Translations under genes and position numbers: made by a program | Part shown: one piece after another, positions 1-6,070 of the stretch | Position numbering within the stretch: position 1 is the first letter of the stretch | Layout: the number at the start of each line of letters is the position of its first letter | From: Desulfobacteraceae bacterium | Lineage (GTDB): Bacteria > Desulfobacterota > Desulfobacteria > Desulfobacterales > SURF-15 | DNA length: 10,839 bases | Assembly: GCA_003599475.1 (NCBI GenBank) | Contig: QZKK01000174.1 | Span: 1-10,839 of the forward strand | Direction of reading: 5' to 3' | Notes under the pieces: model-generated | What the model was told of the DNA's origin: nothing | Database searches by the model: none | Seen by the model: the letters and a program-made list of their open reading frames with translations, nothing else

Positions 1-507
1 TCCTCCTGGGTTTACGGTTCTTTCTTCGGGGGTCGTTGCATGAATGCCCCTATAGTAAATCCCCGGAGTAATTGCAAGAATAATCTTTACCAAGTCAAAG
101 TAATCATACTTATCCAATTCATTGCGCCTAAGGTGATGGAAACGAGCCCTATGAAAGTTCTCACGAAAATCATAGAGTTCCTTCACATTTCGAAATATCA
201 GGCGGCACCCGGCGACGTCGTCCATTCGTGCAAGTTGCATCCTGGGGAACCGCTCTAATTTGCCGAAAATTGTCGACCTGCGTTTATGTCGCTGTGCAAC
301 AACAATGCCTGTTCCCCTCGTGCGTGTGCGCAAGATCGCCTGGAAAGTATTTAGAACAGCCCTGTGTGCAGCGCGCCATTGATCGATTACCTGCAAATCA
401 TCCAAGGTCGCACAATTATCCCGTACCTTTTCACCAGCGCGATTAACTCGAGATTTTGAGCCACCTGGAAAAGCAAACTGAATATTGCCGTTCACTGGTT
501 TTTCCAT
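1..507 (-). CDS. RelA/SpoT-domain protein (alarmone synthetase type), partial, runs off left edge
   Basis: This open minus-strand frame of 169 codons has no stop before the window edge. Its product resembles stand-alone RelA/SpoT-domain proteins, which transfer pyrophosphate from ATP to a nucleotide or, in toxSAS toxins, to tRNA. An N-terminal stretch (SRVNRAGEKVRD, then QWRAAHRAVLNTFQ, about residues 18-56) precedes the synthetase core. The ATP-site pattern RHKRRSTIFGKL places R73, K75 and K83 where Rel enzymes have Arg, Lys and Lys. MDDVAGCR supplies the metal-site Asp (D97). YYRGIH (151-156) resembles the G-loop GYRxxH motif. ATG 507 is chosen because it is the first Met before the conserved region and overlaps the preceding ORF's stop as TAATG; its own ribosome site is weak. 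Family assignment is strong; substrate and intactness are unknown because the C-terminal part, including the catalytic Glu region, lies outside. Confidence 0.85.
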   Translation of the reverse strand, partial: MEKPVNGNIQFAFPGGSKSRVNRAGEKVRDNCATLDDLQVIDQWRAAHRAVLNTFQAILRTRTRGTGIVVAQRHKRRSTIFGKLERFPRMQLARMDDVAGCRLIFRNVKELYDFRENFHRARFHHLRRNELDKYDYFDLVKIILAITPGIYYRGIHATTPEERTVNPGG

Positions 508-680
508 TAAGTTTGATATCCCCCATCCGAACGATGATGATGAGCAGTGCCGGATAAATTGCGAAAGTGTTTCAATAAACACGGAAATTTCATCGATGAA
601 TATAAGGTGCCTGACAGATTCTTCAATAGATCAACTTTTGAGCACAATAGCCATTGAGGGATGGAAAGAGCCTTAATCAT
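507..680 (-). CDS. Small ORF (57 aa) overlapping the RelA/SpoT gene; possible antitoxin or leader
   Basis: An ATG at 680 is preceded by AAGGAG (691-686) at good spacing, which is the best ribosome site in this part of the window. The frame runs 57 codons and its TAA overlaps the next ATG by one base (TAATG), so translational coupling to the RelA/SpoT gene is likely if it is translated. The product begins MIKALSIPQWLLCSKVDLL, has no recognised domain and is rich in Leu, Ser and His. Alternatively, the RelA/SpoT gene once began here and a frameshift separated the two: the RelA frame is open upstream of its ATG back to a TGA near 633. ToxSAS toxins are usually paired with a small antitoxin gene, which makes the position suggestive, but no sequence similarity supports that role. 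Confidence 0.4.
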   Translation of the reverse strand: MIKALSIPQWLLCSKVDLLKNLSGTLYSSMKFPCLLKHFRNLSGTAHHHRSDGGYQT

Positions 681-980
681 TTCGTCTCCTTACTGCTAAA
701 TGTGCTGATTTTCAAGACAAAATTTCAACGGTTCCATTTTATGTAGGCAAATCAAGCCAAACCGCATAGACCGCTGCCGGATTCTTGAAAATTTCGGGCG
801 GAAGACCCAGGCGCCTATGAGGGCTGAGAGTGGTATGCCCCTAAGATTTTCAGTTGCTATGGATTAAACTCGATTCATTTCATTGAAATCACCTTACTTA
901 TTGCCAAATTTTCTATGCCCTCAGTTAAACATCACTTGCATTATCCTTGAATGAGTTCCCGATCAAGCATGCCGATGGTA
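681..980. other. Intergenic stretch without recognised gene
   Basis: About 300 AT-rich bases between the RelA/SpoT unit and the IHF-like gene. No convincing coding frame, RNA gene or clear promoter was seen. Both flanking genes are on the minus strand, so any promoter for the RelA/SpoT unit should lie here. Confidence 0.5.
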
Positions 981-1247
981 TCAATATACAAACAGATCTC
1001 TCAACCTCCCGGAACACCTAAATGTGACCACTCTCCGGGGCGGCAATGTCAACTTATCACCGGTTGCAGGATTCCGCCCCATGCGAGCCTTTTTGGATTT
1101 CACCTGGAATTTGCCAAAGCCCGATACCAGGACATCTCCTCCTGATTCAAGAGTGCTTTTGATGATATCGGCGGATTCTTTTTGGGAATATCTGTTCTCA
1201 TTTCGAATGGGTTTGACAATATCCGCTTTCGTCAAGGCTTTGGTCAT
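981..1247 (-). CDS. ihfA: IHF-alpha-like (HU/IHF family) DNA-binding protein with internal deletion, possibly a pseudogene
   Basis: The 88-residue product carries hallmarks of the IHF alpha subunit, a dimeric DNA-bending nucleoid protein: the start TKALTKADIV, the core SGFGKFQVKSKKAR, the DNA-contacting arm GRNPATGDKLTLPPRRVVTF, and GRLRD near the end. GAGG lies six bases before ATG 1247. Two things are odd. Between NRYS and SGFG it is seven residues shorter than E. coli IhfA, all in the second helix of the dimer core (KESADI runs straight into IKSTLE). After GRLRD the usual lysine-rich tail is replaced by LFVY and a stop. There is also a proline in helix 1 (VKPIRN). The frame is otherwise open. 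It may be a decaying extra copy or a divergent paralogue; a good promoter lies upstream. Confidence 0.8.
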   Translation of the reverse strand: MTKALTKADIVKPIRNENRYSQKESADIIKSTLESGGDVLVSGFGKFQVKSKKARMGRNPATGDKLTLPPRRVVTFRCSGRLRDLFVY

Positions 1248-1283
1248 GGAGCACCTCGTTGATTAATGGTGGGAAGGAGAATA

Positions 1284-1317
1284 TTGCGCTAGTATATTTA
1301 TGGGGGTGTATTGTCAA
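1284..1317 (-). promoter_or_regulatory. Candidate sigma-70 promoter for the IHF-like gene
   Basis: On the minus strand a perfect TTGACA (1317-1312) is followed after 15 bases by TATACT (1296-1291). The spacer is shorter than the ideal 17, but both boxes are near consensus and the gene starts about 40 bases downstream. Confidence 0.5.
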
Positions 1318-1330
1318 GAAATTCATATTG

Positions 1331-1350
1331 TTTTCCGTGTATTCCGTGGT
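1331..1350. repeat. Dispersed repeat unit of the TTCGTGTATTTCGTGGT type
   Basis: TTTTCCGTGTATTCCGTGGT is the inverted-orientation counterpart of the repeat at 3299-3328 (CCACGAAA...ACACGAAAA). Both lie in intergenic DNA. It is probably one copy of a genome-wide intergenic repeat family. Confidence 0.55.
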
Positions 1351-1483
1351 CAAGAATGAAATGAAGGGGTGAGACGGGCTCAAGACCCGGCTGGCTCGAC
1401 GCAAACGCCGGGGGGACCTCTCTCGTGAAGGCCTTCGATAAAAGACCTTCGCGGGATGTCTGGACCATACCCGATGGAATTGC

Positions 1484-1524
1484 GGGCCGGCCTCCCCTCA
1501 AAGCCCGGGACGAGAGGCCGGCCC
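1484..1524. repeat. 11-bp perfect inverted repeat downstream of the DJ-1/PfpI gene
   Basis: GGGCCGGCCTC (1484-1494) and GAGGCCGGCCC (1514-1524) form a perfect 11-bp stem with a 19-base loop, ten bases past the stop of the DJ-1/PfpI gene. Its position suggests 3'-end formation for that minus-strand transcript, but no T-run follows, so it is not a canonical intrinsic terminator. Confidence 0.55.
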
Positions 1525-1533
1525 GGTTAGGGT

Positions 1534-2898
1534 TTACTGCAGCAGTGCGTAGGTGATCGCATCCAGAAATTCAGGCACCTCCGGAGGTGTTCTTCCGGTT
1601 ACGATCCTACCGTCGACGACGGCGGCATAGTCCGAGCTGTATTTGCCGCCCATGATCTCCACCGAATCCTTGCTGGCCAGCCAGCCTGCGATCTTCTTGC
1701 CGGAAACCAGATCCGCTGCGGCAAGCGGAATCGGAGCGTGGCATATGGCGGCGATGAATTTTCCCGCGCGATCGGCCTGTTTCAACCATTCGGTCCGGCC
1801 CGAGACCACCAGGTTCCAGGGGCAGAATGCACCCGGGATCATCACGAGATCGAAATCGTTCATGGAAATCTCGGAAAGCTTCGTGATCCGATAGTAGCTT
1901 GCCGGGATCTCCTGGAAGGGTACGGTGCAGCCGAAGTTACCCTGCACCACATCCAGGCCCAGGAGCGCAGGCCGTGATTTCATCGGGGCGGGGAACGTGG
2001 CGAGGGTGATCTGAGCCCCCCGGTGAATGAACTCCATTGCGGGCACCACCAGTTCGATATCCTCGAAATCTTCGCCTGCAATCATCACGATCCGCTTTCC
2101 GGCGAGAATCCCTCTTCGCTTGTCGACAAAGGCCGGATCGAAAGCCTTGCAGAGTTCCTGGACGAATGCAGGGGTATCGACCGTATCCCTTGCGGTGATG
2201 AGGTTTCCGTCCCGAACCATGGGGGTATCCCGGAACGAGGAGATCTTTTTCAGCATATAGGAGACGACGCAGTTTCCGGTCGTCTTTTTGCCTTCGACCA
2301 GCCGGGTCGCAATCAGCGGCATGATCCCCGCCTCGATGCCACCGATGACCGCCCCCTTCTGATTTGCGGCCTTTATGAAATCCATCACCTTGGCTTCGGT
2401 GACCATCACATCGCCGGAATGTCCGCCCAGAATCACCACCGCATCATAGTCGGCTGCCTTAGCCTGGCCCAGGTTCTTGCAGTTATGTTTGGCCGGCCCC
2501 ATGACCGGGATCGGATCGAGGCTCAGCCCCCACATCCCCTGAACGCCTTTATCCTTGACATTGGGCCGGGTAAATTTCCAGGTGACCCAGTCCACGCATA
2601 GAAAATCGAGGGTGCCTCCGTACTCGCCGATGTAGGATGCCAGATAATATGCCTGAAAGTCGCTGAACTCGCTGGCCACGATCGCCGCGACCTTCTTCCC
2701 TGCAAGCGGGCCCTGAGATTTGGTCTGCCCCCCGGATTTGCCCTGCCACAAAACGGCATCCCCGTCCTGGACGATCTCGATTCCGGTCTCTTTCGCAACA
2801 TCCAGAAAGGAGCCGGCAAGCGCGGCATTGGCAGGTACAAACAGGAAAATGAACAGAAACACGCCGATCCGCAGAAACCTTCTTCGAAGCTCTTTCAT
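1534..2898 (-). CDS. Exported tandem DJ-1/PfpI family protein, N-terminal domain catalytically degenerate
   Basis: The 454-residue product has a signal peptide (MKELRRR, a hydrophobic run, then ALA before Gly29), so it acts outside the cytoplasm. Two DJ-1/PfpI domains follow, about 68-255 and 267-454. The second has the family's acidic residue in EDFEDIEL (E282) and the nucleophile elbow AAICHAP with C386 followed by His. The first aligns with it, but the elbow reads GGIEAG (E189 for Cys, Ala for His) and the acidic position is Gln (EFSDFQ, Q82). The family includes proteases, glyoxalases and chaperones; the substrate cannot be named. The start at 2898 is chosen because AAAGGAGGG lies five bases upstream and the signal peptide begins there; an upstream in-frame start at 2973 would bury it. 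The gene stands alone. Confidence 0.9.
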   Translation of the reverse strand: MKELRRRFLRIGVFLFIFLFVPANAALAGSFLDVAKETGIEIVQDGDAVLWQGKSGGQTKSQGPLAGKKVAAIVASEFSDFQAYYLASYIGEYGGTLDFLCVDWVTWKFTRPNVKDKGVQGMWGLSLDPIPVMGPAKHNCKNLGQAKAADYDAVVILGGHSGDVMVTEAKVMDFIKAANQKGAVIGGIEAGIMPLIATRLVEGKKTTGNCVVSYMLKKISSFRDTPMVRDGNLITARDTVDTPAFVQELCKAFDPAFVDKRRGILAGKRIVMIAGEDFEDIELVVPAMEFIHRGAQITLATFPAPMKSRPALLGLDVVQGNFGCTVPFQEIPASYYRITKLSEISMNDFDLVMIPGAFCPWNLVVSGRTEWLKQADRAGKFIAAICHAPIPLAAADLVSGKKIAGWLASKDSVEIMGGKYSSDYAAVVDGRIVTGRTPPEVPEFLDAITYALLQ

Positions 2899-3252
2899 TG
2901 GATCCCTCCTTTTGAAGACGGTTGACGGTTCGAAAACGCCGATCTTTCTACAGGTGTCTTTGGAGCACATCACCTCCTTTTCGTGCTGCTTGTGTCAAAA
3001 CAGACGGGAGGCTGCGAGTGCGAAGAAGAATGCAGAGGGGAAAAGGTGCCGAAGCATACCCGTATGCGCAGGCGGTATTCATTGGCTGAAACCTCCCATC
3101 GCTCGTGTAAATTGGATACGATCCGTAACCGGGGCAGAAAATGCGAGTCGGAGAAGAAATATGATCTGATTTTCCGACAGGTTCATTTTCCTGTCAAGAG
3201 CTATTCGAGGCATTGTGAAGACGCATCCGTCGAAACGCGAGATGGAGCGGGG

Positions 3253-3281
3253 TTGATCTCTTTGAGAAGCGAGGCTATAAA
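3253..3281 (+). promoter_or_regulatory. Candidate sigma-70 promoter for the DUF1611-epimerase pair
   Basis: TTGATC (3253-3258) and TATAAA (3276-3281) are separated by exactly 17 bases. A start near 3288 would give a leader of about 80 bases before the ATG at 3369. The call rests on consensus match and position only. Confidence 0.5.
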
Positions 3282-3298
3282 CTTGATTGAATCGTGAA

Positions 3299-3328
3299 AC
3301 CACGAAACACTCGAAATACACGAAAAAA
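3299..3328. repeat. Dispersed CCACGAAA/ACACGAAA repeat
   Basis: ACCACGAAACAC then TCGAAATACACGAAAA belongs to the same family as 1331-1350 but in the opposite orientation. It falls in the presumed leader of the DUF1611 gene. Confidence 0.55.
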
Positions 3329-3368
3329 TAGTAAAATAATTCTCCTGCTTGCATCAGGAATTGGAAAC

Positions 3369-4469
3369 ATGCCGATGGATGGAAACGCGATCGTATACTG
3401 TGAGGGGGCATTCGATTCGACCTACGGGAAGACCGCCCACGGGCTGGTGAGGTTCACCCTTCGCTACCGCGTCCTGTCGGTGGTCGATTCCCGGTGCCGC
3501 GGCAGAGATGCCGGAGCGGTTCTGGATGGAAAGCCAAACGGCATCCCGATCTGGGGAAGTGTAGAGGAGGCGATCGGGAAAGCGAGGGAAAGAGGCATTT
3601 CGGCGACGCATCTTGTCATCGGACTTGCCACAGACGGTGGCAAGCTGGACGACTCGGCCCGCCGGGATGTCTTAGGGGCCGTTGCGGCCGGCCTGCACGT
3701 CGACTGCGGGCTCCACGACTTCTTGAGTGAGGACCCCGAGGTCATGCGCCTGGCCGGCCAGAAAGGGGTATCCATCCGGGATGTCCGAAAGCCTCCTCCC
3801 CGAAGCCGCCTCCATTTTTTCTCCGGAAAAATCGAGCAGGTCGACGCTTTCAGGATCGCGATGCTTGGGACCGATTCCGCCGTCGGCAAACGGACCACGG
3901 CATGGCTGCTCGTCCAGGGATTCCGGGCAAGAGGGATATCGGCGGAAATGATCGGCACCGGACAGACCGCATGGATGCAGGGGGCCGCCTACGGGCTGAT
4001 CCTCGATGCGCTGGTAAACGATTTTGTCTCGGGTGAGATCGAGCATGCCGCCTGGACGGCCTGGCAGGAGAAGCATCCCGATGTGCTGGTCCTCGAAGGT
4101 CAGGGGAGCCTCATGAACCCGGCTTATCCGGGAGGCTTTGAAATCCTCGCCGCAGGCCGTCCCGATATCGTAATCCTCCAGCATGCGCCTTCACGCAGAA
4201 CCTACGACGGATTTCCCGATTATCCCATGCATCCGCTTGCCAAGCAGATCCAGGCCGTGGAGCTTCTTTCCGGCAGACCGGTGGTTGCGATCACCGTAAA
4301 TCACGAAGGGATCCCGCCGGACCGGGTGCCCGGGATATGCGAGGACATCCGGAAACAAACCGGGCTTCCCGCCTTCGATGTTTTGCTGGACGGCCCCGAA
4401 GCGCTGCTCGATTCCATTCAGATCCATATCGACTCGCGGAAGCCGCGCTTGCCGGGGGCCTCCGGCTAA
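3369..4469 (+). CDS. DUF1611 family P-loop protein, DgcN-type (D-glutamate N-acetyltransferase-like)
   Basis: The 366-residue cytoplasmic protein matches DUF1611 in layout: an N-terminal alpha/beta domain (about 5-140; GNAIVYCEGAF, SVVDSRCRGRDAG) and a P-loop domain. The phosphate-binding loop is GTDSAVGKRTT (167-177), followed by family motifs GTGQTAWMQG (196-205) and LEGQGSLMNPAYPGG (243-256 area). DUF1611 includes DgcN, reported to N-acetylate D-glutamate before DgcA converts the product to the L form. Here the next gene is an enolase-superfamily epimerase, which fits that pairing. The ATG at 3369 is chosen because AGGAA (3356-3360) sits eight bases upstream; the longer frame from 3294 starts inside the CCACGAAA repeat. 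Family and pairing are firm; the exact substrate is inferred from context. Confidence 0.88.
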   Translation: MPMDGNAIVYCEGAFDSTYGKTAHGLVRFTLRYRVLSVVDSRCRGRDAGAVLDGKPNGIPIWGSVEEAIGKARERGISATHLVIGLATDGGKLDDSARRDVLGAVAAGLHVDCGLHDFLSEDPEVMRLAGQKGVSIRDVRKPPPRSRLHFFSGKIEQVDAFRIAMLGTDSAVGKRTTAWLLVQGFRARGISAEMIGTGQTAWMQGAAYGLILDALVNDFVSGEIEHAAWTAWQEKHPDVLVLEGQGSLMNPAYPGGFEILAAGRPDIVILQHAPSRRTYDGFPDYPMHPLAKQIQAVELLSGRPVVAITVNHEGIPPDRVPGICEDIRKQTGLPAFDVLLDGPEALLDSIQIHIDSRKPRLPGASG

Positions 4470-4506
4470 GTACATGATGCGTAATTATTGTGACGTATCA
4501 GATTCA

Positions 4507-4646
4507 CCACAGAGGACACAGAGTTCACAGAGAGAAGACGAAGAATATGTTTTTACATGCATTTTTCTTCTCTGTGGTCTCTGTGCTCTCTGTGGTTTTT
4601 TCAGTGTGGGCATGGAACGATTTTACCCCTGAGGACACAAGAGAGA
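4507..4646. repeat. Inverted repeat of CACAGAG units between the DUF1611 and epimerase genes
   Basis: The left arm (4507-4539) has three CACAGAG-type units starting CCACAGAGGACACAGAG. The right arm (4566-4595) is its near reverse complement ending CTCTGTGG. In RNA this would be a long imperfect hairpin inside the two-gene transcript. A further partial copy, GAGGACACA (4631-4639, also at 4513-4521) followed by AGAGAG, supplies the presumed ribosome site of the epimerase gene. The units look like a genome-wide dispersed family. Confidence 0.75.
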
Positions 4647-4655
4647 AACCGCCTC

Positions 4656-5723
4656 ATGAGAATCACAGCCATGGAGGCATGGACCGTTCGGATGGCTCTG
4701 TCCGAACCGTATACCATCGCCTATGAGACCGTGCAGGAGACCGTAAACGTCTTTCTCCGGATCGAAACCTCAACCGGTATGAACGGGTTCGGCTGTTCGG
4801 CCCCGGATGCGGAGGTTACGGGAGAAACGGCAGAGACGGTGATGTGCGATTTCGATTCCGTCATCCGGCCGGCTGCAACGGGCATGGATCCATTGAGAAC
4901 CGCTCTGATCCTGGAGCGATTGAAACCGGGGCTCAAGGCTTCTCCGGCGGCAACGGCGATGCTGGATATGGCGCTCTACGACATTCTGGGCAAAACAGCC
5001 TCGCTTCCGCTTTTTAAGCTTTTGGGCGGATTCCGGGAATCGATCGCAACCAGTGTAACGATCGGAATCCTGCCGCCGGAAGAAACGGTGGCGAAGGCGG
5101 AAGCCTTCGTAAAGCAGGGTTTCAGAGCCTTGAAAATCAAAGGGGGCCTCGATGTGGAAGGCGATATCGAGCGGATGGTCAGGGTTCGTAAGAAAGTAGG
5201 CGATTCGGTCGGCCTCCGGTTCGATGCCAACCAGGGGTATACCGTTGAAGAGGCCCTGCGCTTCGATCGGGGCACCCGCAGAATCGGCCTCGAACTGATG
5301 GAGCAGCCGACAGATAGAGACGATCCCGATGCACTGGGCCGGGTGTCTAAAGCATCGTCGATACCCGTGATGGCCGATGAAAGTCTTTTGAAGCTTTTCG
5401 ACATCTTCCGCCCCTCCGGGGAGAGGCTTGCAGACATGGTCAATATCAAGCTGATGAAAGTCGGCGGAATTTTTGAATCGATCCGGATCGATGCGGCGTC
5501 TCAGGCTGCAGGAATGCAGGCGATGGTCGGGTGCATGGATGAATCGGCCCTGGCGATTTCAGCCGGCCTTCATTTTGCGCTGGCACGCCCCAACGTGATT
5601 TTTGCAGACCTCGACGGGCACCTGGATCTTTTAGGAGACCCGTGCAAAGGCACGGTCATTCTAAAAGACGGTGTGCTCCACCCCACCGGAACCCCGGGAT
5701 TGGGATTTAACGGCTGCCTATGA
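4656..5723 (+). CDS. Dipeptide epimerase, enolase superfamily (AEE/DgcA-type)
   Basis: The 355-residue protein has the full catalytic set of the Ala-Glu epimerase group, which inverts an amino-acid alpha carbon through an Mg-stabilised enolate. KIK (K160, K162) and K265 in NIKLMK are the two base lysines. D190 (FDANQGY), E216 (ELMEQP) and D241 (MADES) are metal ligands. DLD at 318-320 is the DxD motif that binds the substrate ammonium group. Position 24, Arg in the B. subtilis Glu-specific enzyme, is Glu here (IAYETV). Start ATG 4656 gives normal family length; the ribosome site GAGAGA (4641-4646) is modest. It lies 186 bases after the DUF1611 gene on the same strand, so co-transcription is likely, as for DgcN-DgcA. 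Function may be N-acetyl-D-Glu racemisation or epimerisation of another dipeptide. Confidence 0.9.
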   Translation: MRITAMEAWTVRMALSEPYTIAYETVQETVNVFLRIETSTGMNGFGCSAPDAEVTGETAETVMCDFDSVIRPAATGMDPLRTALILERLKPGLKASPAATAMLDMALYDILGKTASLPLFKLLGGFRESIATSVTIGILPPEETVAKAEAFVKQGFRALKIKGGLDVEGDIERMVRVRKKVGDSVGLRFDANQGYTVEEALRFDRGTRRIGLELMEQPTDRDDPDALGRVSKASSIPVMADESLLKLFDIFRPSGERLADMVNIKLMKVGGIFESIRIDAASQAAGMQAMVGCMDESALAISAGLHFALARPNVIFADLDGHLDLLGDPCKGTVILKDGVLHPTGTPGLGFNGCL

Positions 5724-5864
5724 TTTCGCCCTGCAGTCTTCGATGCATTCTTCAAACGTGATCGAGCAGTCCCACGTTCCGTCTTCCTTCATCCAGCAGT
5801 TTCTATCCTTGAACTCGCATCTTTCCCTGCAGGTTCTGTTTTCGGTATCGATTCTTTCAGCCAT
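5718..5864 (-). CDS. Cysteine-rich 48-aa protein with twin CX3C motif
   Basis: A 48-residue product with six cysteines (12, 16, 23, 33, 40, 44) in a mirror-symmetric arrangement: CX3C, X6, C, X9, C, X6, CX3C. The residues between are charged ([16 protein letters not shown]), with no signal peptide or membrane segment. ATG 5864 is chosen because AAAGGGGGG lies seven bases upstream; the longer frame from 5936 lacks such a site. Twin CX3C patterns usually form a helical hairpin held by two disulfides or bind metal, and the two inner cysteines could make a third link. No family was recognised. The gene converges on the epimerase gene with a six-base overlap (5718-5723). Coding status is supported by the ribosome site and the regular cysteine pattern. 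Confidence 0.65.
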   Translation of the reverse strand: MAERIDTENRTCRERCEFKDRNCWMKEDGTWDCSITFEECIEDCRAKS

Positions 5865-5892
5865 CGGGTCGCCCCCCTTTCTTTGGGACTCG

Positions 5893-6044
5893 GAATATTC
5901 CAAAATACCGTTAGCCGAAAAGAGCAAGGACAACAAAAATTTGGAACTCAGGAAATCAGGGAGGGATTTATATTGTTAAACCCTTTTTGGCTCTTTCGTG
6001 AGTTCCTGAGTTCTAGATTGTTAAAACGGTATATTTGAATTTCT
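5893..6044. repeat. Imperfect inverted-repeat element with AACTCAGGAA units
   Basis: GAACTCAGGAA (5944-5954) is inverted perfectly at 6003-6013, and ATACCGTT (5905-5912) at 6025-6032, with weaker pairing outside. GCTCTTTCG (5990-5998) can also pair with CGAAAAGAGC (5916-5925), which would exclude the first pairing. It fills the gap between the cysteine-rich gene and the end of the secreted-protein operon. No gene was seen in it. Confidence 0.6.
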
Positions 6045-6070
6045 GGATCCCTTAGCATATCAAAAAGCTA

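Larger units (their letters stand above)
2899..3368. other. Divergent intergenic region between the DJ-1/PfpI gene and the DUF1611 gene
   Basis: About 470 bases without a convincing gene. On the minus strand it holds an 11-base perfect anti-Shine-Dalgarno complement, AAGGAGGTGAT (2980-2970 area), 75 bases before the chosen DJ-1 start. A short inverted repeat, GACAGG (3176-3181) and CCTGTC (3190-3195), could be an operator. A plus-strand promoter candidate and a dispersed repeat are listed separately. Confidence 0.6.

Noticed and set aside
1298..1501. 67- and 68-codon minus-strand ORFs downstream of the DJ-1/PfpI gene
   Set aside because: They span the inverted repeat, the CCACGAAA-type repeat and the IHF promoter, and resemble no family. 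Probably translated repeat DNA.
2023..2601. 192-codon plus-strand ORF
   Set aside because: It lies antisense within the DJ-1/PfpI gene, which has clear domain motifs, a signal peptide and a ribosome site. It is a shadow frame.
2969..2982. ATCACCTCCTTTT on the plus strand, identical to the 3' end of 16S rRNA
   Set aside because: The bases before it do not match the conserved 16S end. It is best read as a Shine-Dalgarno sequence on the minus strand.
2983..3297. 104-codon plus-strand ORF in the divergent intergenic region
   Set aside because: Composition is unlike a protein, no ribosome site was seen, and it runs through the presumed promoter of the DUF1611 gene.
4490..4726. ORFs and Met-rich N-terminal extensions through the CACAGAG region, including a longer epimerase start at 4557
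   Set aside because: The extra residues translate the repeat itself. ATG 4656 gives the family length and aligns catalytic residues with B. subtilis numbering.
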